In this document: positions 8,666 through 20,690 of the stretch, piece by piece
Layout of the letters: the number at the start of each line of letters is the position of its first letter
Numbering within the stretch: position 1 is the first letter of the stretch
Assembly (NCBI RefSeq): GCF_018325905.1
Contig: NZ_AP021901.1
Span: 1,240,001-1,304,000, forward strand
Direction of reading: 5' to 3'
Origin: Pseudomonas sp. St316
Lineage (GTDB): Bacteria > Pseudomonadota > Gammaproteobacteria > Pseudomonadales > Pseudomonadaceae
Length of the DNA: 64,000 nucleotides
Notes under the pieces: generated by a model
The model's input: the letters and a program-made list of their open reading frames with translations, nothing else
What the model was told of the DNA's origin: nothing
The model's database searches: none
Program-made: the position numbers and the translations under genes

Positions 8666-10060
8666 ATGGATGACCACGGACGTAGCCCTTCCTCCAACCA
8701 GCCAATCCTCTATGTACTCGATACCAACGTATTGATCCACGATCCAAACGCCCTGCTGAACTTCGAAGAACACCACGTTGCCATCCCGATGACCGTGCTT
8801 GAGGAGCTGGACAAGCTCAAGAGCGGGCACCACAGCGTTGCGGCCGAATGCCGGCAGGCAATCCGCCTGATCGACAAGACCCTGGGTGATGCCTCCCCGG
8901 AGGACGTTGAACTGGGCGTGTCGATCCAGCGCGGCAAAAGTGGTCCCAAGGGCCTGCTCTCGATCCTGATGAGCAAACGCACCGAACCCAACCTGGTGCT
9001 GCCTGAACACCTGAACGACAACATCATCATCAACCAATTGATCGACCTGCACGCGCGCAACAAGGACCAGGCCGTGGTGCTGGTGACCAAAGACATCAAC
9101 ATGCGCCTCAAGGCCCGCGCCTGTGGGATCGCGGCCGAGGACTACAGCACCGACCAACTGGTCGACGACGTCTCGCTGTTGCCCAACGGCTACCACAATA
9201 TGACCGGCTCCTTCTGGGACCGTGTGAGCAAGGTCGAAACCCGCCAGGATCACGGCCGCACCTGGCACCAGGTGCAACTGATCGACAACCTGCCGGCGGT
9301 GCACATCAATGAGTTCATCATCGACGAACAAGGCTTCGTCGGCTGGATCAAGGAAATCCAGGTCGACAAGCTGCTGATCCTCGACCTGCACCAGGAACCT
9401 TTGCTGCACCAGGAAGCCTGGGGCCTCAAGCCGCGCGACATCTACCAGAGCCTGGCCCTGTTCGCCTTGCTCGACCCCGATATCCACCTGGTCAACCTGT
9501 CCGGCGCCGCCGGTTCCGGCAAGACCATCCTGGCCCTGGCTGCCGCCATCGAGCAGACCATGGTCAGCAAACGCTACCGGCGCATCATCGCCACCCGCAG
9601 CGTGCAGGGCCTGGACCAGGAAATCGGTTTCCTGCCCGGCACCGAAGCGGAAAAAATGGAGCCATGGCTGGGGGCGATCACCGACAACCTCGAAGCCTTG
9701 CACATGGATGACGAAAGCACCCATGGCAGCGTCGACTACATCCTTAGCAAAGTGCCGCTGCAGTTCAAATCCCTCAACTACATTCGCGGGCGCAGCTTCC
9801 AGCAGAGCCTGATCCTGATCGACGAATGCCAGAACCTGACCCCGCACCAGATGAAGACCATCATCACCCGTGCCGGCGCCGGTTCCAAAGTGGTGTGCCT
9901 GGGTAACCTGGCACAGATCGACACCCCTTACCTGTCCGCGACCAGCTCCGGGCTGACCTACCTGACCGAACGCTTCAAGGACTTCCCCAACGGCGTCCAC
10001 ATCACCCTGCAAGGCGTGCCGCGCTCGATCCTGGCCGAATACGCCGAATCCCACCTGTAA
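8666..10060 (+). CDS. PIN domain-PhoH family ATPase
   Basis: Cytosolic two-domain protein of the YlaK/PhoH2 type. An N-terminal PIN ribonuclease domain (about residues 12-150) starts with the acidic motif LDTNVLIHD. The C-terminal PhoH-type P-loop ATPase has Walker A GAAGSGKT at 280-287 and Walker B LILIDE at 384-389. Related PIN-PhoH proteins couple ATP-driven RNA unwinding to RNA cleavage; that activity here is inferred from family. At 464 aa it is full length. AGGTGA precedes ATG 8666. A strong terminator follows, so it is the end of its transcript. Confidence 0.93.
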   Translation: MDDHGRSPSSNQPILYVLDTNVLIHDPNALLNFEEHHVAIPMTVLEELDKLKSGHHSVAAECRQAIRLIDKTLGDASPEDVELGVSIQRGKSGPKGLLSILMSKRTEPNLVLPEHLNDNIIINQLIDLHARNKDQAVVLVTKDINMRLKARACGIAAEDYSTDQLVDDVSLLPNGYHNMTGSFWDRVSKVETRQDHGRTWHQVQLIDNLPAVHINEFIIDEQGFVGWIKEIQVDKLLILDLHQEPLLHQEAWGLKPRDIYQSLALFALLDPDIHLVNLSGAAGSGKTILALAAAIEQTMVSKRYRRIIATRSVQGLDQEIGFLPGTEAEKMEPWLGAITDNLEALHMDDESTHGSVDYILSKVPLQFKSLNYIRGRSFQQSLILIDECQNLTPHQMKTIITRAGAGSKVVCLGNLAQIDTPYLSATSSGLTYLTERFKDFPNGVHITLQGVPRSILAEYAESHL

Positions 10061-10070
10061 TCCCAGCGAA

Positions 10071-10102
10071 CCGGGCGGCCACTAGGTCGCCCGGTTTTTT
10101 TT
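10071..10102 (+). terminator. Rho-independent terminator of the PhoH gene
   Basis: The arms CCGGGCGGCC and GGTCGCCCGG, with one G-U pair, enclose ACTA and are followed by eight T residues, just after the phoH stop. Confidence 0.92.
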
Positions 10103-10120
10103 ATGGCTGTACGAAAACCC

Positions 10121-10208
10121 TGTGGGAGCGAGCCTGCTCGCGATGGCGGTGTATCAGATAAAAATAGGTGTCTGACCCTCTGCCATCGCGAGCAAGCTCG
10201 CTCCCACA
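10121..10208. repeat. REP doublet between phoH and moaC
   Basis: Two inverted, near-consensus class-1 REPs (10121-10146 and about 10183-10208) enclose a 36-bp spacer. They lie after the phoH terminator. Confidence 0.92.
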
Positions 10209-10318
10209 AGGGAACTGCGGTGCTCAGGAAATTGCAGGTCACCCCAAGTGCGACAATCAGCCCTGCCTGAATCTGACCCACAGGTTTACAATCGACACTC
10301 CCTATCAGGAGTAACCCT

Positions 10319-10792
10319 GTGCTGACTCATCTCGATTCCCAAGGTCGCGCCAATATGGTCGACGTGACCGACAAGGCCGTGACGTTCCGTGAAGCCACGG
10401 CCGAGGCCTTTGTGCGCATGTTGCCCGACACGCTGCAGATGATCGTCAGCGGCGGTCACCCCAAGGGCGATGTGTTCGCCGTTGCGCGCATTGCCGGCAT
10501 CCAGGCTGCCAAGAAAACCAGTGATCTGATTCCGCTCTGCCATCCGTTGATGCTCACCAGCGTCAAGGTCGAGATCAATGCCGAAGGCACGGACCAGGTA
10601 CGCATCGTTGCCCGGTGCAAGCTGTCGGGGCAGACCGGGGTGGAGATGGAGGCCCTCACGGCCGCCAGTGTTGCCGCGCTGACCATCTACGACATGTGCA
10701 AGGCCGTGGATCGGGGCATGATCATCGAAGGCGTGCGCGTGTTGGAAAAACTCGGCGGTAAGAGTGGTCACTTCCAGGCGGATGCGTCATGA
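10319..10792 (+). CDS. moaC: Cyclic pyranopterin monophosphate synthase MoaC
   Basis: Acts with MoaA in the first step of molybdenum cofactor synthesis, converting the MoaA product to cyclic pyranopterin monophosphate. Family motifs are present: MVDVTDK near the N-terminus, [13 protein letters not shown] in the middle and [23 protein letters not shown] near the C-terminus. It is 157 aa, the usual size. The start is GTG 10319, with AGGAG eight bases upstream. The stop overlaps the moaD start (ATGA), and moaE follows, forming a moaCDE operon; moaA is not in this window. Confidence 0.97.
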   Translation: MLTHLDSQGRANMVDVTDKAVTFREATAEAFVRMLPDTLQMIVSGGHPKGDVFAVARIAGIQAAKKTSDLIPLCHPLMLTSVKVEINAEGTDQVRIVARCKLSGQTGVEMEALTAASVAALTIYDMCKAVDRGMIIEGVRVLEKLGGKSGHFQADAS

Positions 10793-11031
10793 AGATCATC
10801 GTGAAGTTCTTTGCCCGTTACCGTGAAGCGCTTGGCGTGGATTCGGTAAAGGTGGAAGGCGATTTCGCCACGGTCGACGATGTGCGCGTGCTGCTTGCCC
10901 AGCGTGACGGGGCCGAGGTGCTGAAGGAACAAAACCTGATGTGCGCTCGCAACGAAGATTTGTGCCAGCTCGACGAACCGCTGGCCGACGGCGACGAAGT
11001 TGCGTTCTTTCCCACCGTGACCGGAGGCTGA
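10789..11031 (+). CDS. moaD: Molybdopterin synthase small subunit MoaD
   Basis: Ubiquitin-like sulfur carrier whose C-terminal Gly-Gly is thiocarboxylated and then donates sulfur to the dithiolene of molybdopterin. The 80-aa protein ends TVTGG, giving the required terminal di-glycine. The start overlaps moaC by 4 bp and moaE begins 3 bp after the stop, consistent with coupled translation and with the MoaD2-MoaE2 complex. Confidence 0.97.
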   Translation: MKIIVKFFARYREALGVDSVKVEGDFATVDDVRVLLAQRDGAEVLKEQNLMCARNEDLCQLDEPLADGDEVAFFPTVTGG

Positions 11032-11034
11032 ACC

Positions 11035-11487
11035 ATGGCGATTCGTGTGCAGGTCGAACCGTTCGACCCAGGCATCGAAGTCAACGCGATGCACGCGGCC
11101 AATGTCGGCGTGGGCGCGGTGGTGAGTTTTGTCGGCTACGTGCGTGACTTCAATGACGGCCTCGATGTGTCCGGGATGTTCCTGGAGCATTATCCAGGCA
11201 TGACCGAAAAAGCCCTGGGCAAGATCGCCACCGAGGCCGAGCAGCGCTGGCCGTTGCTCAAGCTGGAGGTGCTGCACCGCATCGGCGCCCTGGAGCCGGG
11301 CGAGCCGATCGTCTTCGTCGGTGCCGCCAGTGCCCATCGCCAGGCGGCATTCGACGCCTGCGCCTTTGTCATGGACTACCTCAAGACCCGAGCGCCGTTC
11401 TGGAAGAAAGAGAACACCGCCGACGGCCCGCGCTGGGTCGAAGGGCGCGACAGCGATCATGCGGCGGCGGATCGCTGGAAGCAGTAA
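11035..11487 (+). CDS. moaE: Molybdopterin synthase catalytic subunit MoaE
   Basis: Large subunit of molybdopterin synthase, which transfers two sulfurs from MoaD to the cyclic precursor. The 150-aa sequence shows family features: VGAVVSFVGYVRD, LEHYPGMTEKAL, GEPIVFVGAASAHRQAAFDAC and the C-terminal PFWKKE containing the conserved active-site lysines. Last gene of moaCDE; GGAGG lies just upstream of ATG 11035. A REP doublet follows the operon. Confidence 0.97.
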   Translation: MAIRVQVEPFDPGIEVNAMHAANVGVGAVVSFVGYVRDFNDGLDVSGMFLEHYPGMTEKALGKIATEAEQRWPLLKLEVLHRIGALEPGEPIVFVGAASAHRQAAFDACAFVMDYLKTRAPFWKKENTADGPRWVEGRDSDHAAADRWKQ

Positions 11488-11520
11488 ATACCCTGTGGAT
11501 TTTCAGTGATTGTTATTCCG

Positions 11521-11617
11521 TCATCGCGAGCAAGCTCGCTCCCACACTGGATTGGCGTCGTACACAGTATTTGTGTTCAACACAGTCCCTTGTGGGAGCG
11601 AGCTTGCTCGCGATGAG
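11521..11617. repeat. REP doublet after moaE
   Basis: Two class-1 REPs in the outward orientation (11521-11546, 11591-11617) lie between moaE and the next gene. Confidence 0.92.
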
Positions 11618-11758
11618 GCCATCAACCTCCCATCACATTCCTCTGCCTACCAATTGACGACATGTACATTAAAGTCCAGTATGGATTTATAAGTACACAA
11701 AAACTCATCGCCCCCCCTTTCTCTGCCAAACCAACAACAACCCCGCGAGAGATCGATC

Positions 11759-12535
11759 ATGAAGAAACTCCCCCTCATCACCGGCCTGGCCTTGAGCCTG
11801 CTGGCCTCCAGCAGCCTGTTCGCCGCTGAGAAAACCTTGCGTATCGGCATCGAGGCGGCATACCCGCCGTTTGCTTCCAAGACCTCGGAAGGGAAGATCG
11901 AGGGGTTCGACTACGACATTGGCAATGCCCTGTGCGCGCAGATGCAGGTCAAGTGCGAGTGGATCGAGGGTGAGTTCGACGGGCTGATTCCTTCGCTCAA
12001 GGTGAAGAAGATCGACCTGGCGCTGTCGTCCATGACCATCACCGAAGAGCGCAAGAAGTCGGTGGATTTTACCCACAAGTACTACTTCACCTCATCGCGC
12101 CTGGTCATGAAGGAAGGGGCAGTGGTCGATGACCAGTACGCCAGTCTCAAGGGCAAGACCGTCGGTGTGCAGCGGGCCACCACTACTGACCGCTACGCCA
12201 CTGAAGTCCTCGAACCCAAGGGTGTGATCGTCAAGCGCTACAGCAACAACGAAGAAATCTACATGGACCTGGCGTCTGGTCGCCTCGACGCGATTTTCGC
12301 CGACACCATCCCGCTGGAAGACTTCCTGTCGATGCCTCGCGGCAAAGGCTATGCGTTTGTCGGGCCGGAGCTCAAGGACCCGAAATACGTGGGTGAAGGT
12401 GCCGGTATCGCGGTGCGCAAGGGCAATACCCAACTGGTGGCGGATTTGAACAAGGCCATCGATGGGATTCGGACCAATGGGGAGTATCAGAAGATCCAGG
12501 CCAAGTATTTCAAGTCGGATATCTATGGCGACTGA
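11759..12535 (+). CDS. Periplasmic cationic amino-acid-binding protein (SBP family 3)
   Basis: Periplasmic solute receptor of a polar amino-acid ABC transporter. A signal peptide ([22 protein letters not shown]) is followed by [27 protein letters not shown], and [20 protein letters not shown], hallmarks of the HisJ/ArgT/AotJ group that binds lysine, arginine, ornithine or histidine. It is 258 aa and has no permease or ATPase genes beside it. In P. aeruginosa a similar orphan receptor gene lies next to dauR. The dauR-dauA-dauB genes also follow here, so a role in arginine uptake is likely but not shown. Confidence 0.9.
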   Translation: MKKLPLITGLALSLLASSSLFAAEKTLRIGIEAAYPPFASKTSEGKIEGFDYDIGNALCAQMQVKCEWIEGEFDGLIPSLKVKKIDLALSSMTITEERKKSVDFTHKYYFTSSRLVMKEGAVVDDQYASLKGKTVGVQRATTTDRYATEVLEPKGVIVKRYSNNEEIYMDLASGRLDAIFADTIPLEDFLSMPRGKGYAFVGPELKDPKYVGEGAGIAVRKGNTQLVADLNKAIDGIRTNGEYQKIQAKYFKSDIYGD

Positions 12536-12543
12536 TTGACCGT

Positions 12544-12616
12544 TATCGCGAGCAAGCTCGCTCCCACACTGGAACTTTGTACCCAGGTCCCCTGTGGGAG
12601 CGAGCTTGCTCGCGAA
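12544..12616. repeat. REP doublet between the binding-protein gene and dauR
   Basis: Two class-1 REPs in outward orientation separate the convergent 3' ends of the binding-protein gene and dauR. Confidence 0.92.
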
Positions 12617-12642
12617 GGCGTCAGACCAGGCAACACAAAACC

Positions 12643-13269
12643 TCAGCCCTTCAATTCCTTCAAATGCTTGTACACCGTCGCCCGCCCCATATTCAGCACA
12701 TTGGCCACGTAGTTGGACGCACTCTTGCCCTTGAACGCGCCTTCGGCGTGCAGCGCCAGCACCAGCTCGCGCTTGTGGTCGCGGGTCAGCAGGTTCAGGC
12801 TCAATTGACGCTCACGCATCCAGGCATGCAGGAAGGTGTTGATGCGCTCCTGCCAGTCATCGCGAAACAGTGAGTCCGGCTGGGGGATCAACTTGCTTGG
12901 CGACAGGAACAGGTCCAGCGCGGCCTTGGCATTCTCGAACAGCGAAATATTCAGGTTGATGCACAGCACCGCCAGCGGATGACCGTCGGCGTCGCGCAGC
13001 ACGCTGCTGAGGCTGCGAATCTTCTGTCCGTCCCAGTTCAGCTTTTCGTAGGGTCCGATGTTACGTTCGCTGACGTCCTCGCTGAGCATGTCTTCCAGGG
13101 ACGAGTCATCGTCAATTTCACGCTTGGACAGGTTATTGGCGATGTAATCGACTTTCTGGGTGCGCAGGTCGTGCAGCACCACTTCGGCGTGGGGGTAGAA
13201 CAGCGTGGCGATAGCGTCGGCGATGGTGCGGAAGTTTTCCAGCGCCGGATCGGGTGGCGAGGCAGTCAT
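12643..13269 (-). CDS. dauR: DauR-type regulator (YheO PAS-like domain plus HTH)
   Basis: Transcription regulator, in P. aeruginosa the repressor of the dau operon relieved by D-arginine or D-lysine. An N-terminal YheO/PAS-like domain (about residues 8-120; FYPHAEVVLHDL, LCINLNIS) is followed by a DauR-type HTH at the C-terminus (about 155-207; GKSASNYVANVLNMGRATVYKHLKEL). ATG 13269 is chosen because TGGAG lies upstream and the sequence before it lacks family similarity, giving 208 aa. It lies 88 bp downstream of dauA in the same direction; the gap holds a GCGCCCC/GGGGCGC hairpin (13292-13313). Confidence 0.9.
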   Translation of the reverse strand: MTASPPDPALENFRTIADAIATLFYPHAEVVLHDLRTQKVDYIANNLSKREIDDDSSLEDMLSEDVSERNIGPYEKLNWDGQKIRSLSSVLRDADGHPLAVLCINLNISLFENAKAALDLFLSPSKLIPQPDSLFRDDWQERINTFLHAWMRERQLSLNLLTRDHKRELVLALHAEGAFKGKSASNYVANVLNMGRATVYKHLKELKG

Positions 13270-13357
13270 GACAGGGCTCCAGGCAGCGTCAGCGCCCCGT
13301 GAAACAGGGGCGCGGGGAGTGTGCCGCAATCGCGGCGATGCGTCACCCCAAGGTGGC

Positions 13358-14619
<1,262 letters not shown>

Positions 14620-14634
14620 AGGGAATGGGGTGTG

Positions 14635-15582
14635 TCAGTTATGAAGTCGGTAAAGCGCATTCGCCAATGCAACATCCTCCAGCCCCAGGCCGATGGAGCG
14701 GAAGAACACATGGCGTTCATAGCTCGGGCGCGCGACCTGCTCGCTGAGCAGTTCGGGCAAATCGCCGACGATTTTCGAAACGTCCCAGCCGAACTGTTCG
14801 CCGGCGATCAGCATTTCACCGGCCGAGCCTGGGGTGGTCTGACGATAGTCGCAGAACACGTCCATGTCGTTCAGGCTTTGAGGGAGGACTTCATGGGCGC
14901 GTGGGGCATTGGTGCTGATGGAGGTGATCAGCGCCGGTTTGCCCAGGGTCTGCGGGTCGAGTACCGCTTTGGCGGACGAGGTACAGAGCATCACCACGTC
15001 GGCGTCGTGCAGCGCCGCTTCAAGGCTCTCGGCGATGTGCAGGCGAGGATCCAGATCGGTAATGGAGGCCAGTTCTTGTGTCGACTTGGTCCTCAGGCCT
15101 GGCGAATAGAGGTTGATAGCTTGCCAGTCCCGCAGGCCCTTGACGTACTGCACGTGTGCCCGCGCCACCGCACCGCTGCCGATAACCGCCAGGCGCCGGG
15201 CGGTTTGCGAGGCGAGGGCATCGACGGCAACAGCCGTGGCGGCGGCGGTGCGGGCGGTCGTCAGTTCGGCGGCATCGCACAGTAGCAGCGGCTGGCCGGT
15301 CTGCATCGACATCAACAAGGTCCAGGCGGTCACCAGCGGGCCTTGCTCGCGCACGATGTAGGGCGAGGTCTTGACCCCGTAGACCTGCTCTTCAGCCAGC
15401 ACGCCCAGGTAGTTGATGAAGTCCCCGGCGCCCTGGGGAAATTCCACGAGTTGTTGGGCGGGTTGCACGGCCTGGCCGGCAGCCAGGTCGCGGAACAGTT
15501 TGCGCAGGATATGCGGCACGTCGACTTGCCCGAGCAGTTCTCGGACCTGGGCTTGGGTGATGACATAAGGCGTACTGGACAT
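14635..15582 (-). CDS. dauB: DauB, NAD(P)-dependent dehydrogenase (ornithine cyclodeaminase/mu-crystallin family)
   Basis: Partner of DauA that converts 2-ketoarginine plus ammonia to L-arginine. The 315-aa protein belongs to the ornithine cyclodeaminase/mu-crystallin family; visible features are VKTSPYIVREQGPLV, the dinucleotide motif VIGSGAVARAHVQYV and the late DLPELL region. It is the promoter-proximal dau gene. Upstream 15583-15709 carries the rhlB terminator. Assignment to DauB over other family members rests on its neighbours dauA, dauR and rhlB, the same order as in P. aeruginosa. Confidence 0.9.
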   Translation of the reverse strand: MSSTPYVITQAQVRELLGQVDVPHILRKLFRDLAAGQAVQPAQQLVEFPQGAGDFINYLGVLAEEQVYGVKTSPYIVREQGPLVTAWTLLMSMQTGQPLLLCDAAELTTARTAAATAVAVDALASQTARRLAVIGSGAVARAHVQYVKGLRDWQAINLYSPGLRTKSTQELASITDLDPRLHIAESLEAALHDADVVMLCTSSAKAVLDPQTLGKPALITSISTNAPRAHEVLPQSLNDMDVFCDYRQTTPGSAGEMLIAGEQFGWDVSKIVGDLPELLSEQVARPSYERHVFFRSIGLGLEDVALANALYRLHN

Positions 15583-15659
15583 CGTCGGCTCCGGGGTGCT
15601 TTTTTGTAAACTAATTTGTCCATTATGGACTTTTAGTTTTATTGGGCAATGTCCCGGGC

Positions 15660-15690
15660 AAAAAAAACGCAGCCTTTGCGGCTGCGCTTT
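15660..15690 (-). terminator. Terminator of rhlB
   Basis: On the minus strand the arms CGCAGCC and GGCTGCG enclose GCAAA and are followed by a run of about seven T residues, 20 bp past the rhlB stop. Confidence 0.9.
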
Positions 15691-15709
15691 CTGTTCTTTA
15701 TCGCGCCGG

Positions 15710-17173
15710 TTAGGGGCGCTTGCGCTCTACCGGGCGAAGCAGATGGGTCGGCGGGGTTTCGCAATTAATCTTTTTCCCCAACAGTGCCTCGATGGATGGC
15801 AACTGATAGGAATCATCCTCACCGGCGAAACTGATGGATACCCCTGCGGCACCTGCACGACCGGTCCGGCCAATCCGGTGCACGTAGTCATCCGGCACTT
15901 CCGGCAGGGTGAAGTTGATCACATGGCTGATGCCGTCGATGTGGATACCACGACCGGCTACGTCGGTGGCCACCAGCACACGGATCTTGCCTTCGCGAAA
16001 GCCTTCCAGCGTCTTGATGCGCTTGTGTTGTGGCACGTCACCGGACAGTTGCGCGGCATTGACGCCATCGCGCACCAGGCGCTCTTCGATGCGCCGCACT
16101 TCGTCCTTGCGGTTGGCGAACACCATCACCCGTTCCCAACCGTTGTCGTTGACCAGGTTGTAGAGCAGCTTGTACTTGTCGGCCCCGGCGACGGCGTAGA
16201 TGTGTTGCTCGACGTTTTCGCTGGCGACGTTCTCGGCTTCGATCTCGACGATGGACGGGTCGGTGGTCCATTGCTTGGCCAGGTTCATCACGTCTTCGGT
16301 GAAGGTGGCGGAGAACAGCAGGGTCTGGCGTTCGCTTTTCGGTGGAGTCTGGCGAATGATCTGGCGCACTTGGGGGATGAAGCCCATGTCGAGCATGCGG
16401 TCGGCTTCGTCCAGCACCATCACTTCGACCATGTCCAGGTGCACGTCGCCGCGCTGGTTGAAGTCCAGCAGGCGGCCCGGCGTGGCGACCAGGATGTCGC
16501 AGTGGCGGGCTTCGAGGTGCTTGAGCTGCTTGTCGAAGTCCATGCCGCCCACGAACGTCATGACGTTCAGGCCGGTGTACTTGGTCAGGTCGGCAGCGTC
16601 CTTGGCGATCTGCACCACCAGCTCGCGGGTCGGCGCGATGATCAGCGCCCGCGGTTCGCCCATGTAGCGTTCCTTGGGCGGCGGGGTCTGGAGCAACTGG
16701 GTGATGATGGAGATCAGGAATGCAGCGGTCTTGCCGGTGCCGGTCTGGGCGCGGCCGATGGCGTCTTTGCCGGCGAGGGTGAAGCCCAGCACCTGCGCCT
16801 GGATCGGCGTGCAGTACGGGAAGCCCAGGTCCTGGATGGCATGCATCAATTCAGGGGCGAGCTTGAAGTCGTGGAAGCGGGTCTTGCCTTCCTGGGGTTC
16901 TACGACGAAATCCTCGAGTTTCCAGGCGACGACCGGTGGTTTCGGTGCGCGTTCGCGCCGTGGCCTGGGAGCTTCGTTGCGTGGTTTCTCGGGCTCGGGG
17001 GCCGTAACAGGCTGGGCGACGGGTTCTTTTGTTGCCTGTGCAACGGGTGCCGCCCGGCGCGGTTGTTGCGCATCGGTGTGGCTCGGGCCGTGGGTCGGCG
17101 CTGTGGAGCCAGGCGCGAGTTGCTCGGCCTCGCTTTTACCGAACATCTTCTTGAGTGCTTTGAGCACGGTCAT
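15710..17173 (-). CDS. rhlB: DEAD-box ATP-dependent RNA helicase RhlB
   Basis: RNA helicase that supplies unwound RNA to the RNase E/PNPase degradosome. After a low-complexity, Pro/Arg-rich N-terminal extension (about residues 15-85) it has the Q-motif region, Walker A AQTGTGKT (142-149), PTREL, DEAD (255-258), SAT (288-290) and [10 protein letters not shown] near residue 430. The length of 487 aa is larger than E. coli RhlB because of this extension, which is usual in Pseudomonas. It lies between dauB and estB, as in P. aeruginosa. Confidence 0.93.
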   Translation of the reverse strand: MTVLKALKKMFGKSEAEQLAPGSTAPTHGPSHTDAQQPRRAAPVAQATKEPVAQPVTAPEPEKPRNEAPRPRRERAPKPPVVAWKLEDFVVEPQEGKTRFHDFKLAPELMHAIQDLGFPYCTPIQAQVLGFTLAGKDAIGRAQTGTGKTAAFLISIITQLLQTPPPKERYMGEPRALIIAPTRELVVQIAKDAADLTKYTGLNVMTFVGGMDFDKQLKHLEARHCDILVATPGRLLDFNQRGDVHLDMVEVMVLDEADRMLDMGFIPQVRQIIRQTPPKSERQTLLFSATFTEDVMNLAKQWTTDPSIVEIEAENVASENVEQHIYAVAGADKYKLLYNLVNDNGWERVMVFANRKDEVRRIEERLVRDGVNAAQLSGDVPQHKRIKTLEGFREGKIRVLVATDVAGRGIHIDGISHVINFTLPEVPDDYVHRIGRTGRAGAAGVSISFAGEDDSYQLPSIEALLGKKINCETPPTHLLRPVERKRP

Positions 17174-17271
17174 CTCATCGATTGGTTAAGGAATGTACGC
17201 CGGCCAGTGTAATGCAAGAAACGGGCGCGGCGTAGTGTGATCGTCAAAGGACCGGCGTGGCGATCAGCCTC

Positions 17272-18401
<1,130 letters not shown>

Positions 18402-19433
18402 ATGAAGTTACTGAAATCCACCCTGGCCGTCATGACCGCAGCTGCAGTCCTTGGTGTCAGCGGGTTCGCTCAGGCGGGTGCAACTCTGGATGCCGTGCAG
18501 AAGAAAGGTTTTGTGCAATGTGGTGTGAGTGATGGCCTGCCGGGTTTCTCGGTGCCTGATTCGACCGGCAAGATCGTCGGTATCGACGCTGACTTCTGCC
18601 GTGCCGTGGCCGCTGCTGTATTTGGCGATGCGACCAAGGTCAAGTTCAGCCAGTTGAACGCCAAGGAGCGCTTCACCGCGTTGCAATCGGGCGAAATCGA
18701 CATGCTCTCGCGCAACTCCACCATGACCAGCTCCCGTGACGCGGGCATGGGCCTGAAATTCCCAGGCTTCATCACCTACTACGATGGCATCGGCTTCCTG
18801 GCCAACAACAAGCTGGGCGTCAAGAGCGCCAAGGAACTGGACGGTGCAACCATCTGCATCCAGGCCGGTACCACCACCGAGCTGAACGTTTCCGACTACT
18901 TCCGCGCCAATGGCCTGAAGTACACCCCGATCACTTTCGACACCTCCGATGAAAGCGCCAAGTCGCTGGAATCCGGTCGTTGCGACGTGCTGACCTCCGA
19001 CAAATCCCAGCTGTTCGCCCAGCGCAGCAAGCTGGCTTCGCCGAAGGACTATGTGGTTCTGCCGGAAACCATTTCCAAGGAACCCCTGGGCCCGGTCGTA
19101 CGTAACGGTGACGACGAGTGGCTGGCCATTGTCCGTTGGACTGGCTACGCCTTGCTCAACGCTGAAGAAGCGGGTGTGACCTCGAAGAACGTCGAGGCTG
19201 AAGCCAAGTCCACCAAGAACCCTGATGTCGCTCGTATGCTGGGCGCTGACGGTGAATACGGCAAAGACCTGAAACTGCCGAAAGACTGGGTTGTGCAGAT
19301 CGTCAAGCAGGTCGGCAACTACGGTGAAATGTTCGAGCGCAACCTCGGCAAGGGCACTCCGCTGGAAATCGACCGCGGCCTGAACGCTCTGTGGAACGCC
19401 GGCGGCATTCAATACGCACCACCAGTGCGCTGA
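18402..19433 (+). CDS. aapJ: General L-amino-acid ABC transporter, periplasmic binding protein
   Basis: Periplasmic receptor of the broad-specificity Aap/Bzt importer for L-amino acids such as glutamate and aspartate. A signal peptide (MKLLKSTLAVMTAAAVLGVSG, ending FAQA) precedes GATLDAVQKKGFVQCGVS, GFSVPDSTGKIVGIDADFCRAVAAAVFG and LSRNSTMTSSRD, typical of AapJ. At 343 aa it is longer than the HisJ class, as usual for this family. GGAGG precedes ATG 18402. First gene of aapJQMP; a perfect hairpin follows it, probably allowing more receptor than permease to be made. Confidence 0.95.
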   Translation: MKLLKSTLAVMTAAAVLGVSGFAQAGATLDAVQKKGFVQCGVSDGLPGFSVPDSTGKIVGIDADFCRAVAAAVFGDATKVKFSQLNAKERFTALQSGEIDMLSRNSTMTSSRDAGMGLKFPGFITYYDGIGFLANNKLGVKSAKELDGATICIQAGTTTELNVSDYFRANGLKYTPITFDTSDESAKSLESGRCDVLTSDKSQLFAQRSKLASPKDYVVLPETISKEPLGPVVRNGDDEWLAIVRWTGYALLNAEEAGVTSKNVEAEAKSTKNPDVARMLGADGEYGKDLKLPKDWVVQIVKQVGNYGEMFERNLGKGTPLEIDRGLNALWNAGGIQYAPPVR

Positions 19434-19440
19434 TGGTTCT

Positions 19441-19469
19441 ATCACCCGGTGGGCCAACCACCGGGTGAT
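19441..19469 (+). promoter_or_regulatory. Intercistronic hairpin between aapJ and aapQ
   Basis: The arms ATCACCCGGTGG and CCACCGGGTGAT are a perfect 12-bp inverted repeat around GCCAA, with no T-run. Such structures between binding-protein and permease genes often protect the upstream mRNA from 3' exonucleases; that role is inferred here. Confidence 0.75.
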
Positions 19470-19498
19470 GTTCTGTTCCATTCTTTGCGGGGCACTTC

Positions 19499-20680
19499 AT
19501 GCAAAATTCAATCGGCGCACCTAAGCAGAGGCTCAGCCTCAGCGATCCACGAGTGCGTGCGTGGGTATTTCAAATCGTCACTGTCGTGGCGGTTATCGCG
19601 CTGGGCTGGTTTCTGTTCGATAACACACAAACCAATCTTCAGCACCGAGGCATCACCTCCGGTTTCGGTTTCCTGGAACGCAGTGCCGGTTTCGGCATAG
19701 CCCAGCACCTGATCGACTACACCGAAGCGGACAGCTATGCCCGCGTCTTTGTCATCGGGTTGCTCAACACGCTGCTGGTCACGGTCATCGGCGTGATCCT
19801 GGCAACCATCCTGGGGTTCATCATCGGTGTGGCACGGCTGTCGCAGAACTGGATCATTTCCAAGTTGGCAACCGTTTATGTCGAGGTTTTCCGTAATATC
19901 CCGCCACTGCTGCAAATCCTGTTCTGGTACTTCGCGGTATTCCTGAGCATGCCAGGACCGCGTGCTGCCCATAACTTCGGCGACACCTTCTTTGTCAGCA
20001 GCCGGGGCCTGAACATGCCTGCCGCGCTGGTGGCCGAAGGGTTCTGGCCGTTCGTGATCAGTGTTGTGCTGGCGATCGTCGCCATCGTGCTGATGACGCG
20101 CTGGGCCAACAAGCGTTTCGAAGCGACTGGCGAGCCGTTTCATAAATTCTGGGTCGGCCTGGCGCTGTTCCTGGTGATCCCGGCGTTGAGCGCGCTGCTT
20201 TTTGGTGCGCCAGTGCATTGGGAGATGCCGGAGCTCAAGGGCTTCAACTTCGTCGGTGGCTGGGTGCTGATCCCGGAACTGCTGGCCTTGACCCTGGCCT
20301 TGACCGTATATACCGCGGCGTTCATCGCCGAGATCGTACGCTCGGGCATCAAGTCGGTCAGCCATGGCCAGACCGAAGCCGCCCGTTCCCTGGGATTGCG
20401 CAACGGTCCGACGCTGCGCAAAGTGATCATCCCGCAGGCCCTGCGCGTGATCATTCCACCGTTGACCAGCCAATACCTGAACCTGGCGAAAAACTCCTCC
20501 CTGGCGGCCGGTATCGGCTACCCGGAAATGGTTTCGCTGTTTGCCGGCACAGTGTTGAACCAGACGGGCCAGGCCATCGAGGTGATTGCGATCACCATGA
20601 GTGTGTACCTGGCGATCAGTATCAGCATTTCGTTGCTGATGAACTGGTACAACAAGCGCATTGCGCTGATCGAGCGGTGA
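19499..20680 (+). CDS. aapQ: General L-amino-acid ABC transporter permease AapQ
   Basis: First of two integral membrane permeases of the Aap importer. The 393-aa protein has an N-terminal helix (about residues 22-42), a first pair of helices near 75-110, a long loop, and the binding-protein-dependent permease signature in the C-terminal half (EIVRSGIKSVSHGQTEAARSLGLRNGPTLRKVIIPQALRVI), the EAA loop that contacts the ATPase. The long insert between helices distinguishes Aap/Bzt permeases from small HisQ-like ones. AapM starts 10 bp after its stop. Confidence 0.95.
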   Translation: MQNSIGAPKQRLSLSDPRVRAWVFQIVTVVAVIALGWFLFDNTQTNLQHRGITSGFGFLERSAGFGIAQHLIDYTEADSYARVFVIGLLNTLLVTVIGVILATILGFIIGVARLSQNWIISKLATVYVEVFRNIPPLLQILFWYFAVFLSMPGPRAAHNFGDTFFVSSRGLNMPAALVAEGFWPFVISVVLAIVAIVLMTRWANKRFEATGEPFHKFWVGLALFLVIPALSALLFGAPVHWEMPELKGFNFVGGWVLIPELLALTLALTVYTAAFIAEIVRSGIKSVSHGQTEAARSLGLRNGPTLRKVIIPQALRVIIPPLTSQYLNLAKNSSLAAGIGYPEMVSLFAGTVLNQTGQAIEVIAITMSVYLAISISISLLMNWYNKRIALIER

Positions 20681-20690
20681 GGAAACGCGC

